Shown here one piece after another: positions 25,807-37,414 of a DNA stretch of 64,000 nt. The notes under the pieces were generated by a model. It was not told the origin of the DNA and did no database searches. It saw nothing but the letters and a program-made list of their open reading frames with translations. Source of the DNA: Elephas maximus indicus (taxonomy: Eukaryota > Chordata > Mammalia > Proboscidea > Elephantidae); the NCBI RefSeq assembly GCF_024166365.1, contig NC_064819.1:148390793-148454792 (forward strand). The letters are read 5' to 3'. Position numbers and translations under genes: made by a program. How positions within the stretch are numbered: the first letter of the stretch is position 1; each line of letters opens with the position of its first letter.

Positions 25807-26312
25807 GTTATGGATTGAATTGTGTCCACCCAAAATATATGTTGAAGTCTTAACCCCCTATGGAGCTCTGGTGGTGCAGTGGTAAAGAACTCAGCTGCTA
25901 ACCAAAAGGAGCTACGGGGCAGTTTTACTCTGTCCTATAGGGTCACTATGAGTCAGAATTGACTAGACAGCAAAGGGTTTGGTTTTTGGTTTGGTTAACG
26001 CCCTATACTTTTAAATACCATTTGGAAATAGAAGTTTTCTTTGGTTATATTAATGAGTCAGAATAGAATGGGTTCTAAACATAATTACTTCTCATAAATA
26101 TCTTCTAAAAAGAGCAGAGCAGACACAGAGAGACACACACAGGTGCTAAGGAACACCAAGGAACTCCCAGGGTTGCTGACAAGCAAGAATATCCCCCTAG
26201 AGCTGATGTCCTGATTTGACCTTCTAGCCTCCAAAACTGTAAGACAATAAATTCCTGTTTTTTTAAGCCATACACTTATGGTTTTTGCTACAGCAGCACT
26301 AGGTAACTAATA
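25807..26312 (+). mobile_element. MLT1/MaLR-like solo LTR, split by an AfroSINE
   Basis: Begins GTTATGGATTGAATTGTGTC and has CCAAAATATATGTTGAAGTC and TTGGAAATAGA-type phrases. It then has TTCTAGCCTCCAAAACTGTA, AATAAATTCCTGTT and an end GCACTAGGTAACTAATAC. This is the typical MLT1 layout with its polyadenylation signal. The SINE lies at 25861-25995. Confidence 0.78.
25861..25995 (+). repeat. AfroSINE with internal deletion
   Basis: Head TGGAGCTCTGGTGGTGCAGT, then GCTAACCAAAAGGAGC joins directly to TACGGGGCAG. About 45 bp around the B-box are therefore missing. TAACCCCCTA at 25851-25860 and TAACGCCCTA at 25996-26005 flank it. Confidence 0.9.
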
Positions 26313-26394
26313 CACTCAGTGTCTACATCCATACAAAATAAGATAAATATTATAGAGGTTTGTTGTGAGGAGAATATGTGTTAATGCATATGAA

Positions 26395-26564
26395 CCAAAA
26401 AACCAAACGAAACCCACTGCCATCAAGTCGATTCCAACTCATAGCGACCCTATAGAACAGAGTAGAACTGCCCCATAGAGTTTCCAAGTAACGCCGGGCA
26501 AATTCCAACTGTGAACTCTTGGTTGGCAGCCATAGCACCTAACCACTACACCACCAGGGTTTCC
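26395..26564 (-). repeat. AfroSINE, minus, perfect 12-bp duplication
   Basis: ACCAAACGAAACCCACTGCC to CACTACACCACCAGGGTTTC. AATGCATATGAA at 26383-26394 recurs exactly at 26565-26576. Confidence 0.95.
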
Positions 26565-26579
26565 AATGCATATGAAACA

Positions 26580-27225
26580 TTTAGAATTTTACTTGGCACA
26601 TAGTAAGCATGATATAAGTACTTGCTTCTTTAAAAAACACACAGGTACAAATGAAAGGTGTTACTTCAGAACCTAAGACATCAGATGTGAAAACAAAAAC
26701 TTAGCTCTCTGATTTCTGTATCCTTCTCTTTTCAGCCTTCATTGGGCCAAATTCTGACCTGTACCCCTAATCCCTTATTTTTCCAACTTCGTGTGTGTGT
26801 GTGTTTTAATCAATTTAAGCTTTTCTTTGTTTGTTTTTTTTTTAAAAAACTTCATGTATATATAAAGCTTGGAAGCTTCCCATGTCCAAAACACAAGGAG
26901 AAGAACCAGAAGAGCATGTTGTACACGTAAATTAAGAAAAGAAGAAGGAAGCATGAGAGACTGGAAGAAGCCTAGAGGTTGAGGACGGGGCTGGTGTTGA
27001 AGAAGAGCTGGGCCTTAGCTGAGAAGAGAACCCAAAGGCACACAATGACAAACCTGCCTGGGCTTTCTCCTCAGTGAGCTTCTAAGCTTGCAGGAGACAA
27101 TGGTGGTTCTGCCTGTTCCCACCTGCCCTCACCCTGCATTCCCAGGCTTCACAGCTGGGGGAGCAATAGGATGTCAGGAAATGTACCTGCTCCATAGGAT
27201 GCCACACAGTGTACGTGTGTGTGAT
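26580..27225. other. non-coding; nothing recognised
   Basis: A short GT run lies near 26792-26804 and a T/A-rich stretch around 26830-26850. No gene. Confidence 0.4.
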
Positions 27226-27227
27226 CC

Positions 27228-27378
27228 ACCGAACATCTCCACCAGGATCACCCAAGGCACTTGTTAAAATGTCAGGCAGAATCCTACAACCTGCCTGGTG
27301 AGAGTAAATCAGCAGTGCTTCGGCCTAGGAATCTGGATTTTAGGACTCTTTGACCCTAATGCATACTAATATTTAAGA
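27228..27378 (+). repeat. hAT-like MER5-type fragment
   Basis: GGCACTTGTTAAAATGTCAG, AGCAGTGCTTCGGCCTAGGA and ATCTGGATTTT follow the reading of MER5-type non-autonomous DNA transposons. Name uncertain. Confidence 0.45.
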
Positions 27379-27409
27379 ACTTTTGATAAAACGGGCATCA
27401 GAGTGAATC

Positions 27410-27630
27410 AGGCCCAAGATAAGTTATGGCTTATGTATTCACTAGCTGTATGACTTTGGTAAATTATTTAATCTCACTGAGTCTTAATTTCCTTGTCTCT
27501 AAAATGGGGGTAATGACATTGCCTACCACTTAGCACCGTAATGTGATTATATAACATAAAATAAAGGGCTTAATACAGTGTCTCACACATACTATTGAGC
27601 ACTTGGAGAAGCTGGGATTATTATCACTAG
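27410..27630 (+). repeat. MIR, plus
   Basis: TATTCACTAGCTGTATGACT, TCTCTAAAATGGGGGTAATG and a TACAGTGTCTCACACATACT tail. Confidence 0.7.
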
Positions 27631-27634
27631 CCAC

Positions 27635-28298
27635 CTAGTTTTCAAGCAGTACTGTCATCCCTCAAGTCCTCTCACTCTCTAGTGCTCTACAAAGTCCACA
27701 GTGGCACATGTGAGAGCCCTCAGTCAATCTGCAACCTCAGATTAGGGTTATGGAGGAGGCATGGGAGAAGGAAGGGCCTTCACTAGAAAAGGAGAGAGAA
27801 AGGGAAACCTCCTGGACCCTTTGCCTTTCTGAATTTCAAGCTAAGGATGCTAAACAGTGCTAGAAAGCCTACTCCTCACTACTTGATAGAAATAAAGTAA
27901 ACTGAAGAGAAATCCCAGCTGTTCATTCAGGAAAACAGAGACTTGCCTATAAAAGAATCTACAAGAAGACCAAATCCAAAGAATTTAGGGAAAAAAAAAT
28001 TGTTTTCCAAAAAGTGACCATGGTTCTATGTGCTAGGAAAAAAAAAAAAAAAAGCATGCCAATGGAACAAGAGGAATTAAAGAATAACTTTAATATAGTC
28101 ATAATCTTCAGGAGCTATTGCATTTGTCCCAGTCTCTACAAGTGGCACTCATCCTGGAAGAACATGTCAGGTTTGCATGCTTCATAAACTTACAGAATCC
28201 TCCCAGTGGGGAAGCTCATAAATGAATCGCTTTGGGAAGAGTGCATTTTTATTTTCTTATTATAAATTCAGTCACACCAGAAACAGACATAATCTTTA
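27635..28298. other. non-coding unique sequence
   Basis: A-runs at 27989-27998 and 28038-28053; no gene or repeat identified. Confidence 0.4.
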
Positions 28299-28346
28299 AA
28301 ACCCGCCGCTGTTGAGTTGATTCCGACTCATAGCGACCCTATAAAA
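28299..28346 (-). repeat. AfroSINE 3' fragment, minus
   Basis: GCCGCTGTTGAGTTGATTCC and GACTCATAGCGACCCTATA, then divergence. Confidence 0.8.
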
Positions 28347-29003
28347 AGCTCCTATAAATAATTCTCCTTAACCAACCTATTTCACTTCAGGATGAAAAGA
28401 TAGTATTGGAGATTTTCCTTGTAGTTTCTGATGGGTCAGCTAAAAGGACAAGAAGTCCAGCCTCCTCTCTGATATCTTCTTTTTCCCCTTATGTAAGGCC
28501 AACTCTAATTTTTATTGGATTTCCATTACTTCAGTATTCTCCATGGAGATGCAAGTCCTGATGGTATTTTAGTATTTTGAACATCGTTAATTAAGTCACT
28601 ACATCAGAGGCCAGGCATATTTCCATCACATTTGCTATCTTGTCCTCCAGCCTAGAAATCGTGGCATGGCACTCTCTCAGAAAGGCTGGATTGCATCTAA
28701 AATCATGTGGCAGAGGGAGAAGCCAAAGACAGGCCATCATGAGAAGACTCAAGCTGGGAACAAAGCTCTACCTTCCACTGACCGAGCAATAGGGGACTGG
28801 CCACACTCAGAACTGCTCCATTGGCCAGCCCATATTTCCACATTTTTCTGAGCAATTTCACTTGCTTTCACACCATCTTCCCCAACCTATATATCTGCAC
28901 ACTTCTATTACACTGACAAATATATTCCAAAACCCAATTTCAACGGTGTCTTCTTTCCGAAATACATACAACTGTAGCACATAGGTATACCTAATGCTTA
29001 CTA
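28347..29003. other. non-coding unique sequence
   Basis: No gene or recognisable repeat. Confidence 0.35.
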
Positions 29004-29262
29004 GGAAGCCCTGGTGGTGTAGTGGTTAAGTGCTACGGCTGCTAACCAAAAAGTTGGCAGTTCAAATCCACCAGGTGCTTACTAAAATCTGTTGCTGTCG
29101 AGTTGTCTCTGACTCAGAGCGACACTATGAGAAATTCCCCATAGGGTTTCCAAGGCTGTCATCTTTATGGAAGCAGACTACCACATCTTTCTCCCTCAGA
29201 GTGGCTGGTGGTTTTGAACTGCCGACCTTTTGGTTAGCAGCCTGTGCCACCAGGGCTTCTTT
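29004..29262. repeat. AfroSINE head (+) abutting a full AfroSINE (-)
   Basis: 29004-29078 is the plus-strand head, ending at AAATCCACCAGGTGC. 29085-29262 is a whole minus copy that includes the CATCTTTATGGAAGCAGACT spacer subtype. TGCTTACTA occurs at 28995-29003 and 29076-29084 around the first piece. The two copies face each other. Confidence 0.88.
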
Positions 29263-29459
29263 AATGTTTATTATAAACCAGTAATTATTTTCATAGAGTA
29301 TGAAACTGTAGGGAAATCCAACAAATCAAACAAATTTCTTACACTGAACTATAAAGATCAATCAAATCAATGCAATCTATTATCAGTTCTGTCCCCCTCT
29401 GTTCCATGTCTGTTCTGACACCAGCTGTACATACATCACTTCTTCCTTTATTCCTGACC
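29263..29459. other. short unique gap
   Basis: Nothing recognised. Confidence 0.3.
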
Positions 29460-30175
29460 ACCTGGAGCTAGGTCAGATCTCACAAGTTAAAGGGCACAGT
29501 CCCCTACACTGTCAAGTCTGCCCAAGACCTCAGATGCCAACTGAAAACTTGGGAGTCCCTATGACACCCTCACTTCTGACCTGCTGGCTACAAATTTGGA
29601 GGCTTACTCTACCCTCTCAGAATACCAGCCATAAGCTCAGAGGTTCTCAGCCCCCTCACTTCTGACCTGCTAGCTCCCACTACTCTCTCATGTTTGCTAA
29701 TTCAATATACTCACAGGAAGTGCTATTCTTATGATTTCAGTTTTACTACAGCAAAAAAGAGATAAAGAGATGCATAGGGCAAGGTTTGGGAGGGTTCTCA
29801 AATGGGGTTTCAATGTCCCAAAAAAGGACTCACTACCTTCCCAAAAGCATCAATATCTTTCACCAACCAGGAAGCTCATGGAGCTTCTATGTCCAGAGCC
29901 TTTACTGGGGCCTCATTACATAGACATGATGGATTGAATGAACCCATTTCCCCTAAAGTCAGACGATATCAACAGGGGGTCTTTCTGGCCTGGCCAGCAC
30001 CCATCCGAGTCACCTCATTAGCATAAACCATCAGGTGTGGTCTGGAGGCCTCATCAAAATACTTCAATCACTGGGGAAATTCTAAGAGTTTAGCAGGTAT
30101 CTCTCAGGAACCAAGGACAAAGGTCAAATTCTTTGGGTAATATTAATGTATATTCCACAGAAACAACTTCCTCTT
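29460..30175 (+). mobile_element. ERV-type LTR (family uncertain), old
   Basis: The phrase order fits mammalian ERVL-type LTRs: GCCTCATTACATAGACATGA, CACCTCATTAGCATAAACCA, TCAGGTGTGGTC, GGGGAAATTCTAAGAGTTTA, TCAGGAACCAAGGACAAAGG. No proviral genes are attached. The left boundary is a guess. Confidence 0.5.
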
Positions 30176-30189
30176 TTCTAATGTAGAAC

Positions 30190-30560
30190 AAAATCCTAAC
30201 TCCAAAAGAAAGGCCAGACTTGCTGGCCTGACAGAGATTGGAGAAACCCTGAGAGTATAGTCCCTTTCAGCTCAGTAATGAAGTCACTCCTGAGGTTTAC
30301 CCTTCAGCCAAAGATTGGACAGGCCCATAAAACAAAATGAGACTAAAGTGGCACACCAGCCCAGGGGGGCAAGGACTAGAAGGCAGGAGGGAAGAGGAAA
30401 GGTAGTAATAGGGAACCCAAGGTTGTGAAGGAAGAGTGTTAACGTGTCATGGGGTTGTTAACCAACGTCAGAAAACTATATGTGCACTAACTGTTAAATG
30501 AGAAACTAGTTTGTTCTGTAAACCTTCATCTAAAGTATAGTAAAATAAATAAATAAAAAT
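30190..30560 (+). mobile_element. LINE-1 3' UTR fragment (afrotherian type)
   Basis: GGCCTGACAGAGATTGGAGA, CACCAGCCCAGGGGGGCAAG and GAGAAACTAGTTTGTTCTGT lead to ACCTTCATCTAAAGTATAGT and an AAATAAATAAATAAA tail. The reverse complement of 44425-44830 shares the same order of phrases, so both belong to one L1 lineage. Confidence 0.8.
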
Positions 30561-30829
30561 TCCTCTTTTGTCCCAACAATCATCTAGAAATCGTCTTTAT
30601 ATTATAACCCATCATGAATCACAACCATTAGCCCTTTATAAGAGTCTGTAAGAGTATAGAGACTTTTTTCCCTCTTTCAGTGGTTAAGTACTTCCTGGCT
30701 ATTGCAATGAATATAAGGAAAGAAATACAGTAATACTTAATAAGTTCCTATTATGTGTTAGACCCATTCTGTGACTTCAAGGGTCTTAGATTCATATTGT
30801 TAATATAAGGCTAACAAACCCATATTAAT

Positions 30830-31045
30830 GCCTACCACTTTTTGAGTGCTTGCAATGTGTCAAGCATTAAAATACACTCTTTCATTGATTCCTCAGAATA
30901 ATCATGGAATATTTCCAAATATTTCCCCACAGAAAGAGAAGCAAAAGTGCGTGTATATTAAGTTACTTGCCCAAGTTCACATAGCTAGTAATTGATAGAC
31001 CCAAGACTTATACTCTTGCTTTAACTAGTACCCCAACTCTGTGGG
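30830..31045 (-). repeat. MIR, minus
   Basis: TTTTTGAGTGCTTGCAATGT, GTTACTTGCCCAAGTTCACA and TAGCTAGTAATTG. Confidence 0.6.
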
Positions 31046-31230
31046 CTTCTTTTTCCAGTCTTTACTTCCTAAAGAAAAAGTGTTCTTTTAGCTCTGAATC
31101 CCAGACAGGCTTTCATAGGGATCTCAATTCTAATAATTCAGAATTAGACAACATATGCTGAAGTGTCTAATAGAATAAAATGAAATTCCCAAATCATAGA
31201 GCAATGACTCTTACTGATGCTGGAGAATCA

Positions 31231-32547
31231 TGCTGTCCAATACGGTAGTTACTAGTCACACGCGGCTCCTGAGCACTTGAAATGTGGCTAAAGTGACCGT
31301 AGAACCAAATTTCTTATTTCACTCAATCTTAATTTCAGATTAATTTAAAAATAGAAGCAATGTAAAATATTTTTCCATCAAACCCAACTTTGTAGTTTTG
31401 GAAGGAGTATACTGAAAATTTAGCAACCAAATTGATATACGTGCTGTTTTTTGTTAGTGTGAAGTATATACTGGATTTCAAACAGAGTACAAAAATAATG
31501 TAAAATATCTCGTTAATGATTTTTACATTGATTACATGTTGAAGTCATGATATTTAGGATACATTAGTCTAAATAAAATATATTATTGCAATTAATTTCA
31601 TCTGTTTCTTTTTTCAATGTGGCCACTAGAAAATTTAAAATTACATGCTCTTGTTAGGTGCCCTTGAGTCGATTCCAACTCATAGCGACCCTGTGTACAA
31701 CAGAACGAAACACTGTCTGGTCCTGCACCATCCTCATAATTGTTGTTATGCTCAAGCCCATTGTCGCAGTCACTGTGTCAGTCCATCTCTTTGAGAGTCT
31801 TCCTCTTTTTTGCTGACACTTTACTCTACCAGGTATGATGTCTGTCTCCAGGGATTGATCCCTCCTAGTAACATGTTCAAACTATGCTTTTAAGGAGCAT
31901 TCTGGTCGTACTTCCTCCAAGCCAGATTTGTTTGTTCTTTTGGTAGTCCATGGTATATTCAATATTCTTTGCCAACACCACAATTCAAAGGCATCAATTT
32001 TTCTTCAGTCTTCCTCATTCATTGTCCAGCTTTCATATGCATATGAGGCGATTGAAAACACCATGGCTTGAGTCAGGCGCACCTTAGTCTTCAAGGTGAC
32101 ATCTTTGCTTTTCAATACTTTAAAGAGGTCTTTTGCAGCAGATTTGCCCATTGTAATCCCACGCGTATGTCAGTTTGTCGTACTGTGGGGCCTTGTGTGT
32201 TGCTGTGATACTGGAAACTATGCCACTGTTTCAGCTGAGCTTCCAGACTAAGACAGGCTGACAAGAAGGACCTGGCAGTCTATTTCTGAAAAGAATTAGC
32301 CAGTGAAAACTTTATGAATAGCAGTGGAACACACTTACTAATGGAGATCAAAGACCATAGCCTTCAGCATGGATTGCACCTCATCATAAAAAAAACAAAA
32401 ATCCTCTCAACTGGACCAATAAGCAACACCATGATAAATGAAGAAAAGATTGAAGTTGTCAAGGATTTCATATTACTTGGATCTGCAATCACACTCATGG
32501 AAGCAAAATTACATATATGGCTCATGTTATGTTTCTCTTGGACAGCA
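31231..32547. mobile_element. non-autonomous hAT-like element interrupted by an RTE copy
   Basis: The perfect 10-bp terminal inverted repeat is TGCTGTCCAA at 31231-31240 and TTGGACAGCA at 32538-32547. Removing the insert plus one duplication leaves about 449 bp. The internal landmarks are GCACTTGAAATGTGGCTAAA and AAATATATTATTGC-type AT-rich sequence. The family name is not certain. Confidence 0.75.
31647..32504. mobile_element. RTE retrotransposon with internal inversion, flanked by 10-bp duplication
   Basis: 31647-32165 reads on the minus strand as the RTE ORF 3' end (GKSAAKDLFKVLKSKDVTLK, then RLTQAMVFSIASYAYESW) plus the 3' tail ending GGGCACCTAACAAG. About 32170-32504 reads on the plus strand: first an RTE 5'-region-like segment, then the ORF part just upstream (GLHLIIKKTKILSTGPISN, EKIEVVKDFILLGSAI). 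AAAATTACAT at 31637-31646 is exactly repeated at 32505-32514. One duplication around both halves shows a single insertion event. Frames are broken; inactive. Confidence 0.9.
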
Positions 32548-32559
32548 ATGCTCTAGAAA

Positions 32560-35130
32560 AAGAATTATAGAGAAAATAGTAAGAGTACTTTCTACATAGA
32601 AACTCAGGAGGAGATGCCCAACTAACTACATGAAAAGAAAATTATCTTACCTGAGACTAAGCCATGGGTTCATAATTTCCTGTAGAGTTCATTCTCCATT
32701 CCATGTTCCCAGTCAAAACTGAACTTGACAAACCCTGTACTTAGCTACTTCTGGATGACGTGGTCGCTCTGGGGGAAGCTGACTACCCAAAGTCTGGAAA
32801 TGACATGCCTCTCCCCTTATCAAAGTGCTTAAAATATTGTAATAAACTCGCAGCCTACAGCCATGGCATTCAGTGTCCCCCTACAGGGTATTCGTGTGGG
32901 GCTTACTTAAATGGAAGAATTATTGGAAAAGTTTGTGTCGTAACGATTCTTTAAAGTAAAGCCATAGATCAAAGTTCACCACTGCCAAATATACAACTTG
33001 AGAACAAACTCAAGTGCTGCTATTAATCATGGTTTCTGGGGATTTGATGACACAGATTAAACTGTTGTAAAGGATACTGCTGTGCACCAGGTTTTTGCAA
33101 CTGTCATCAACGCTTCTGCCAAGTGTTCACAGATCAGGAAGAAAAGCTGTTCGGCATTGACTGTAGGTGTCTCTCTTACTGAGCTCAGTTAACAAGTCTG
33201 GGCAACAGGTTTAAATTTATGACAACACCTCACAGGTACCTACAAAGCCTCTGCTTTCTTAGAAAAAGAGAAAAGTCTAGAAATAATTTAGAGGCAAAGT
33301 AGGGGAGGATTGTGGGGGCAGTTAAATTGAGAGCAGACACTACATTAATTTCATTTCTATTTAACTTTCAATCAGATATTAGTCTTTCAATAAATATTAC
33401 ATAAAATGTTTTAAATGCTTGCACATGTGCACACTCAGCTGCTCATATTTTAATCACTTTCACTGAGTTGTTTGCATTGCTGGTACAAGTGTTGAGTTTA
33501 ACTGTCACATAAAATGTCTGCAAGAAGATTACATCAAGAAGATAAAGCCTTGAGACAAAAGGTTATCACGCACATCAAAGGACCCAGAAAGAAGAAGGTG
33601 GGGCATAAATTTTACATTAGTGAAGCACATAATCAATATTGGAGGAATGATAACCAATTCTATATTTCCTTACAAAGCAACAACCAAGTGCTTTATGAGA
33701 CCAAATGACAGATACTACCCGCAAATAGATGTAGCCACGTTATAGTTTGTTTGAGACAATGTGCAAAAGAATAGCCTATGACATGCCAAGCAATGCGATC
33801 GAAGTCAGAAGAAACTTCAAAGCATCGAGAGATTGGTGTGACTGATTGATTCATATTTTGTGCGGGACTATGGATAAGGCCTTTGTCATATTTAACTGGC
33901 TTCATGTTTTCTTTCACAGTGGTTCAAAAAATAACAACGTATCTTAGATTCCCAAAAATTCAATGTATAAGTAAATATATAAACACAAGACTATTAAAGA
34001 ATGGAAAGACAGATTATGTATGAGTTTGTGACCTAAGTTTATTTTGGATCCTAATGAGATATTCAGGGAAAAAAAATTCAGAAGGGGCTTCTAAATAAAA
34101 AATTGCCCCCTCTTCTCCTTTCCAACATAGTAGATGCTAGATAAAACTTACTTAGTTTATTAAATGATTGTTTTAAAATATGAATCACTTGGTCTCTTAT
34201 AAGAGAGCAACATTCAGTTACAGAAATGATTGAAATTCCCTATATTCTCTTGCCTGTAAATAAAAGCAAATTATCTTACTTTCTTCCTTAAGGTCTAATA
34301 GAAATGACCATAGGACTTATTAGACAATAGACTGTTTTGATTATCAGTTAGGTGAGAATAAAACACATACCAATTGCATTTGTTTATCAGTCTCATTAGT
34401 TTTTTACATTTTTAATGCCTGACTGTATGTTGAATGTTACCAGGAGCAGGAGGTTGCACACGAAACACTTCCCATCCCTTCTTAGTAAAGTACTATCACA
34501 AACATACTTGGCTCGCAGAAGTGGACTTGGAAAGTCAGTGTTACTCATGGTATATTAGGGGCAGCAGTAGAGTGTGCCCAGCGGGCAAGCATGCATTCCT
34601 AAATTTGCTGTTTAGAATCAAGACCAAGAAAGTGTCCCTTCCTTCAATCACATGCTCTCCTTAGCACCATTTCACCCTGTTCTTTAAGAACACTTACACA
34701 GTGGTGATTTCACATTTTTTTGAGTGATTATTTGATTAATATCTGTTTACTAGAACATACACTCTTTACACGTGCAGGATCCTTCTCTGCCTTATCCACT
34801 ACAGGGTTCCCAATGTCTAGAATGATACCTATTTCATAATCGATATTCAATAAGAATTTGTTGAAGATTGAAGGGCTGAATATACAAATGACTGTATAAT
34901 TTATTTCCTGAAAGCTATGAGGATTATTTTTTTATCTCTCTTACTAGAATTAGTACAGTGCTATGAATGTACTACCATTATATTTTTTTAATACAGTGAT
35001 TATTCTGAAAACAACTCTGGGATCAGATGGACTTGATTTCAAATCCTAACTTTGCTCCAGGGTAGGTGACACCTTTATTTTGTGGCAGTTTTGCTTACTT
35101 GTAAAACTGTATAAATAATAACCTGTCTTG
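32560..35130. other. non-coding; repeat-poor
   Basis: 32700-33950 has no recognised repeat and mixed composition; conserved regulatory content is possible but untested. An L2-like 3' end lies at 34740-34870 and a partial MIR near 34990-35130. Confidence 0.4.
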
Positions 35131-35141
35131 TATAGATACTA

Positions 35142-35354
35142 GAGTCCCTGGGCGGAGTAAACACATAAGTGCTCAGCTCCTAATAGAATGGTTGGAGGTT
35201 AAAATCCACCCAGAGGCACCTCCGAGGAAAGTCCTGGTGATTTACTTCCCCCCCAAAATCAGCTGTTGAACACCCTAGGAAGCACAGTTCACTCTGACAC
35301 ACATGGGGTCACCATGAGTCAGAATCAACTCAACTATTTACTTTTTTTTTTTAA
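35142..35354 (+). repeat. AfroSINE (long subtype), plus, perfect duplication
   Basis: GAGTCCCTGGGCGGAGTAAA to CACCATGAGTCAGAATCAAC. TATAGATACTA at 35131-35141 recurs at 35355-35365. Confidence 0.95.
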
Positions 35355-35365
35355 TATAGATACTA

Positions 35366-35904
35366 AGAATAAAAATATGTAAAGAGCTTCAGGACCACAA
35401 TTCATGTTAAAAGAATTTTAGCACAATCAAAAGATTCATATTTCAAGTCGGTGGAGTTTTCCTTGAATATAAGACAATACAGCTGAAAGATCAGTCATCT
35501 TTGGTGTCAAGGAAGTTTTCCCTTCAAGAAATAAGTTGATGTCATTCTCCTCCTGATCTTCACTATTTCAGCACATGTGTTACCTTTATTAAGAGGACTG
35601 GAAAAAAGGATTTTCTCAAATGAAGACCTCATTATTGGAAATAATTTCCCATAGTAGCTACTGTATTAGAAAGTACAGACAGAGAATGTTTCCATCATTG
35701 CAGAAAATTCTATGGGACAGATCTGTACACATACCTCTAGGAGGAGATATCATAAGAGTTCTATTTCCCTCCCCCTTTCCCACCCCTAGTGGTAAATTCT
35801 TAATGGGACCAGATTTTCCCACTTGTTTCACCTCAGCTCTGAATCCCTCAGCTACCCATTCATGGTAGGGTACTGTTCCCCGGAAATGGCTAGGAAGAGG
35901 AAGG
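35366..35904. other. non-coding unique sequence
   Basis: No gene or repeat recognised. Confidence 0.35.
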
Positions 35905-35917
35905 AAAGTGGTGTTAA

Positions 35918-36071
35918 GCCCCAGTGCCGTCGAGTCGTTCCAACTCATAGCGACCCTATAGGACAGAGTAGAACTGCCCCATAGAGTTTCCAAGGAGTGC
36001 CTGGTGGATTCAAACCGCCAACCTTTTGGTTAACAGCCAAGCTCTTAACCACTATACCACCATGGTTTCCG
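35918..36071 (-). repeat. AfroSINE, minus
   Basis: CAGTGCCGTCGAGTCGTTCC to CACTATACCACCATGGTTTC. AAAGTGGTGTTAA at 35905-35917 and AAAGTTGTGTTAA at 36072-36084 are the duplication (one mismatch). Confidence 0.95.
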
Positions 36072-36299
36072 AAAGTTGTGTTAAAGGATATGTTTTGGTG
36101 ATTCGTCCTACCAACCAATGGTTTTCCCTGACAGGAGATTCATGTTTTAGTTACACGATATCAGCAAGGAGCACTTTTTCCTCTTTCTTTCCCTTTTCTT
36201 CTCTCTTTCTCACCTCCCACTTGGAATTATTATTTCCCTAATCATTCTTATTGCCCTAATCTCCCTCCTTCCTTCCATTTTGTCAGGACATCAGTTAGA

Positions 36300-36500
36300 C
36301 ATCCAAAGATTTAGGCTCAATCCCAGCTTGTTGTCACTTGATGGTCCAGTGATAGTGGGAAAATCCTTAACTTCTGTGAGCCTCAGCTTTCTTATTTATA
36401 AAATGAGGACAAAAACATGCCACCGGATGATTATGAAGACAAAATGAAATAATGGACATGAATGTGCAACATGTGTTGTAAAATGCTGTGCAAACCCTCA
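36300..36500 (+). repeat. MIR, plus
   Basis: GGCTCAATCCCAGCTTG, GAAAATCCTTAACTTCTGTG, AGCCTCAGCTTTCTTATTTA and TAAAATGAGGAC. Confidence 0.65.
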
Positions 36501-36840
36501 TTGTTTTTCATGCGTCATATGAGCAAAGCTCTGCATTATTTTTTTCCCATCTCTCCCTGAGAGGAATTATCTGCTTAATGCACTTGATGGAGGTAAAGCA
36601 AGAGAAAGAATCACGTCAACCAGTAAATGTTTAGTAGGCCTTAGTTCAGCCTCGTTTGACACGGGAGGATGAAGTGAAAAGAAGCTTTTTCCCCAGGTTC
36701 TTCAGTGGGTGTTGCAAGGAGGGAGGGAAGAGTAAGGCCAGGAGAAAGGGGCAGGAGTGTCAGAGTCTTCTCAGCCAGTGAGGTAGTCACCGATACCTTA
36801 AACAGCCTTCACTGTTTAATAACTGCTCTTTCCAAAGCAA
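36501..36840. other. non-coding unique sequence
   Basis: Purine-rich near 36715-36755; nothing recognised. Confidence 0.35.
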
Positions 36841-36858
36841 GCCTTGTCAAAAGGGATT

Positions 36859-37038
36859 TGTTGATGTTGTGAGTCCTTGAGTTGATTCTGACTCATAGTG
36901 ACCCAACAGGACAAAGCAGAATTACCTCATAGGGTTTCTTAGGCTGTAATCTTTATGGAAGTATATCAAGTCTGGTGGTTCAAACCACCAACCTTTCCGT
37001 TAGCAGCCAAGTGCTTTAACCACTGAACCACCAGGGAT
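36859..37038 (-). repeat. AfroSINE, minus
   Basis: TTGAGTTGATTCTGACTCAT to TAACCACTGAACCACCAGGG. CCTTGTCAAAAGG starting at 36842 and CCTTGTCGAATGG starting at 37039 are a probable diverged duplication. Confidence 0.88.
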
Positions 37039-37414
37039 CCTTGTCGAATGGATTACAACGTGTAAACTCCCCAAAAGAAATCTTTTGGCCTCTGCCTGAT
37101 AGAACGGAAATGATGTGAGACCTGGGTCTTTGCTGGATGATTGTAAGAGAAGAACAATTCTGTGGCAGAGAGGAGAACTGTGTAAGTACTCAATAAACTC
37201 TTAAGTCATGACTAAGTTGCCTGGCAGAGTCATGCAGCAGTGGTCGGTTTTCAGTGACCACAGAGTCACTGCCTATTCATCAAATAGCCCCAAGAAGCAT
37301 CATCCACATAGTGAGTGAACTGTGTATTGAGAAAGCTGTTTTCCCCGTTGTCTGTTATTCATAATTCTCTTAGGACACATATCACTTTCTGCTTTGCTGA
37401 GTTTCTGGAGATTC

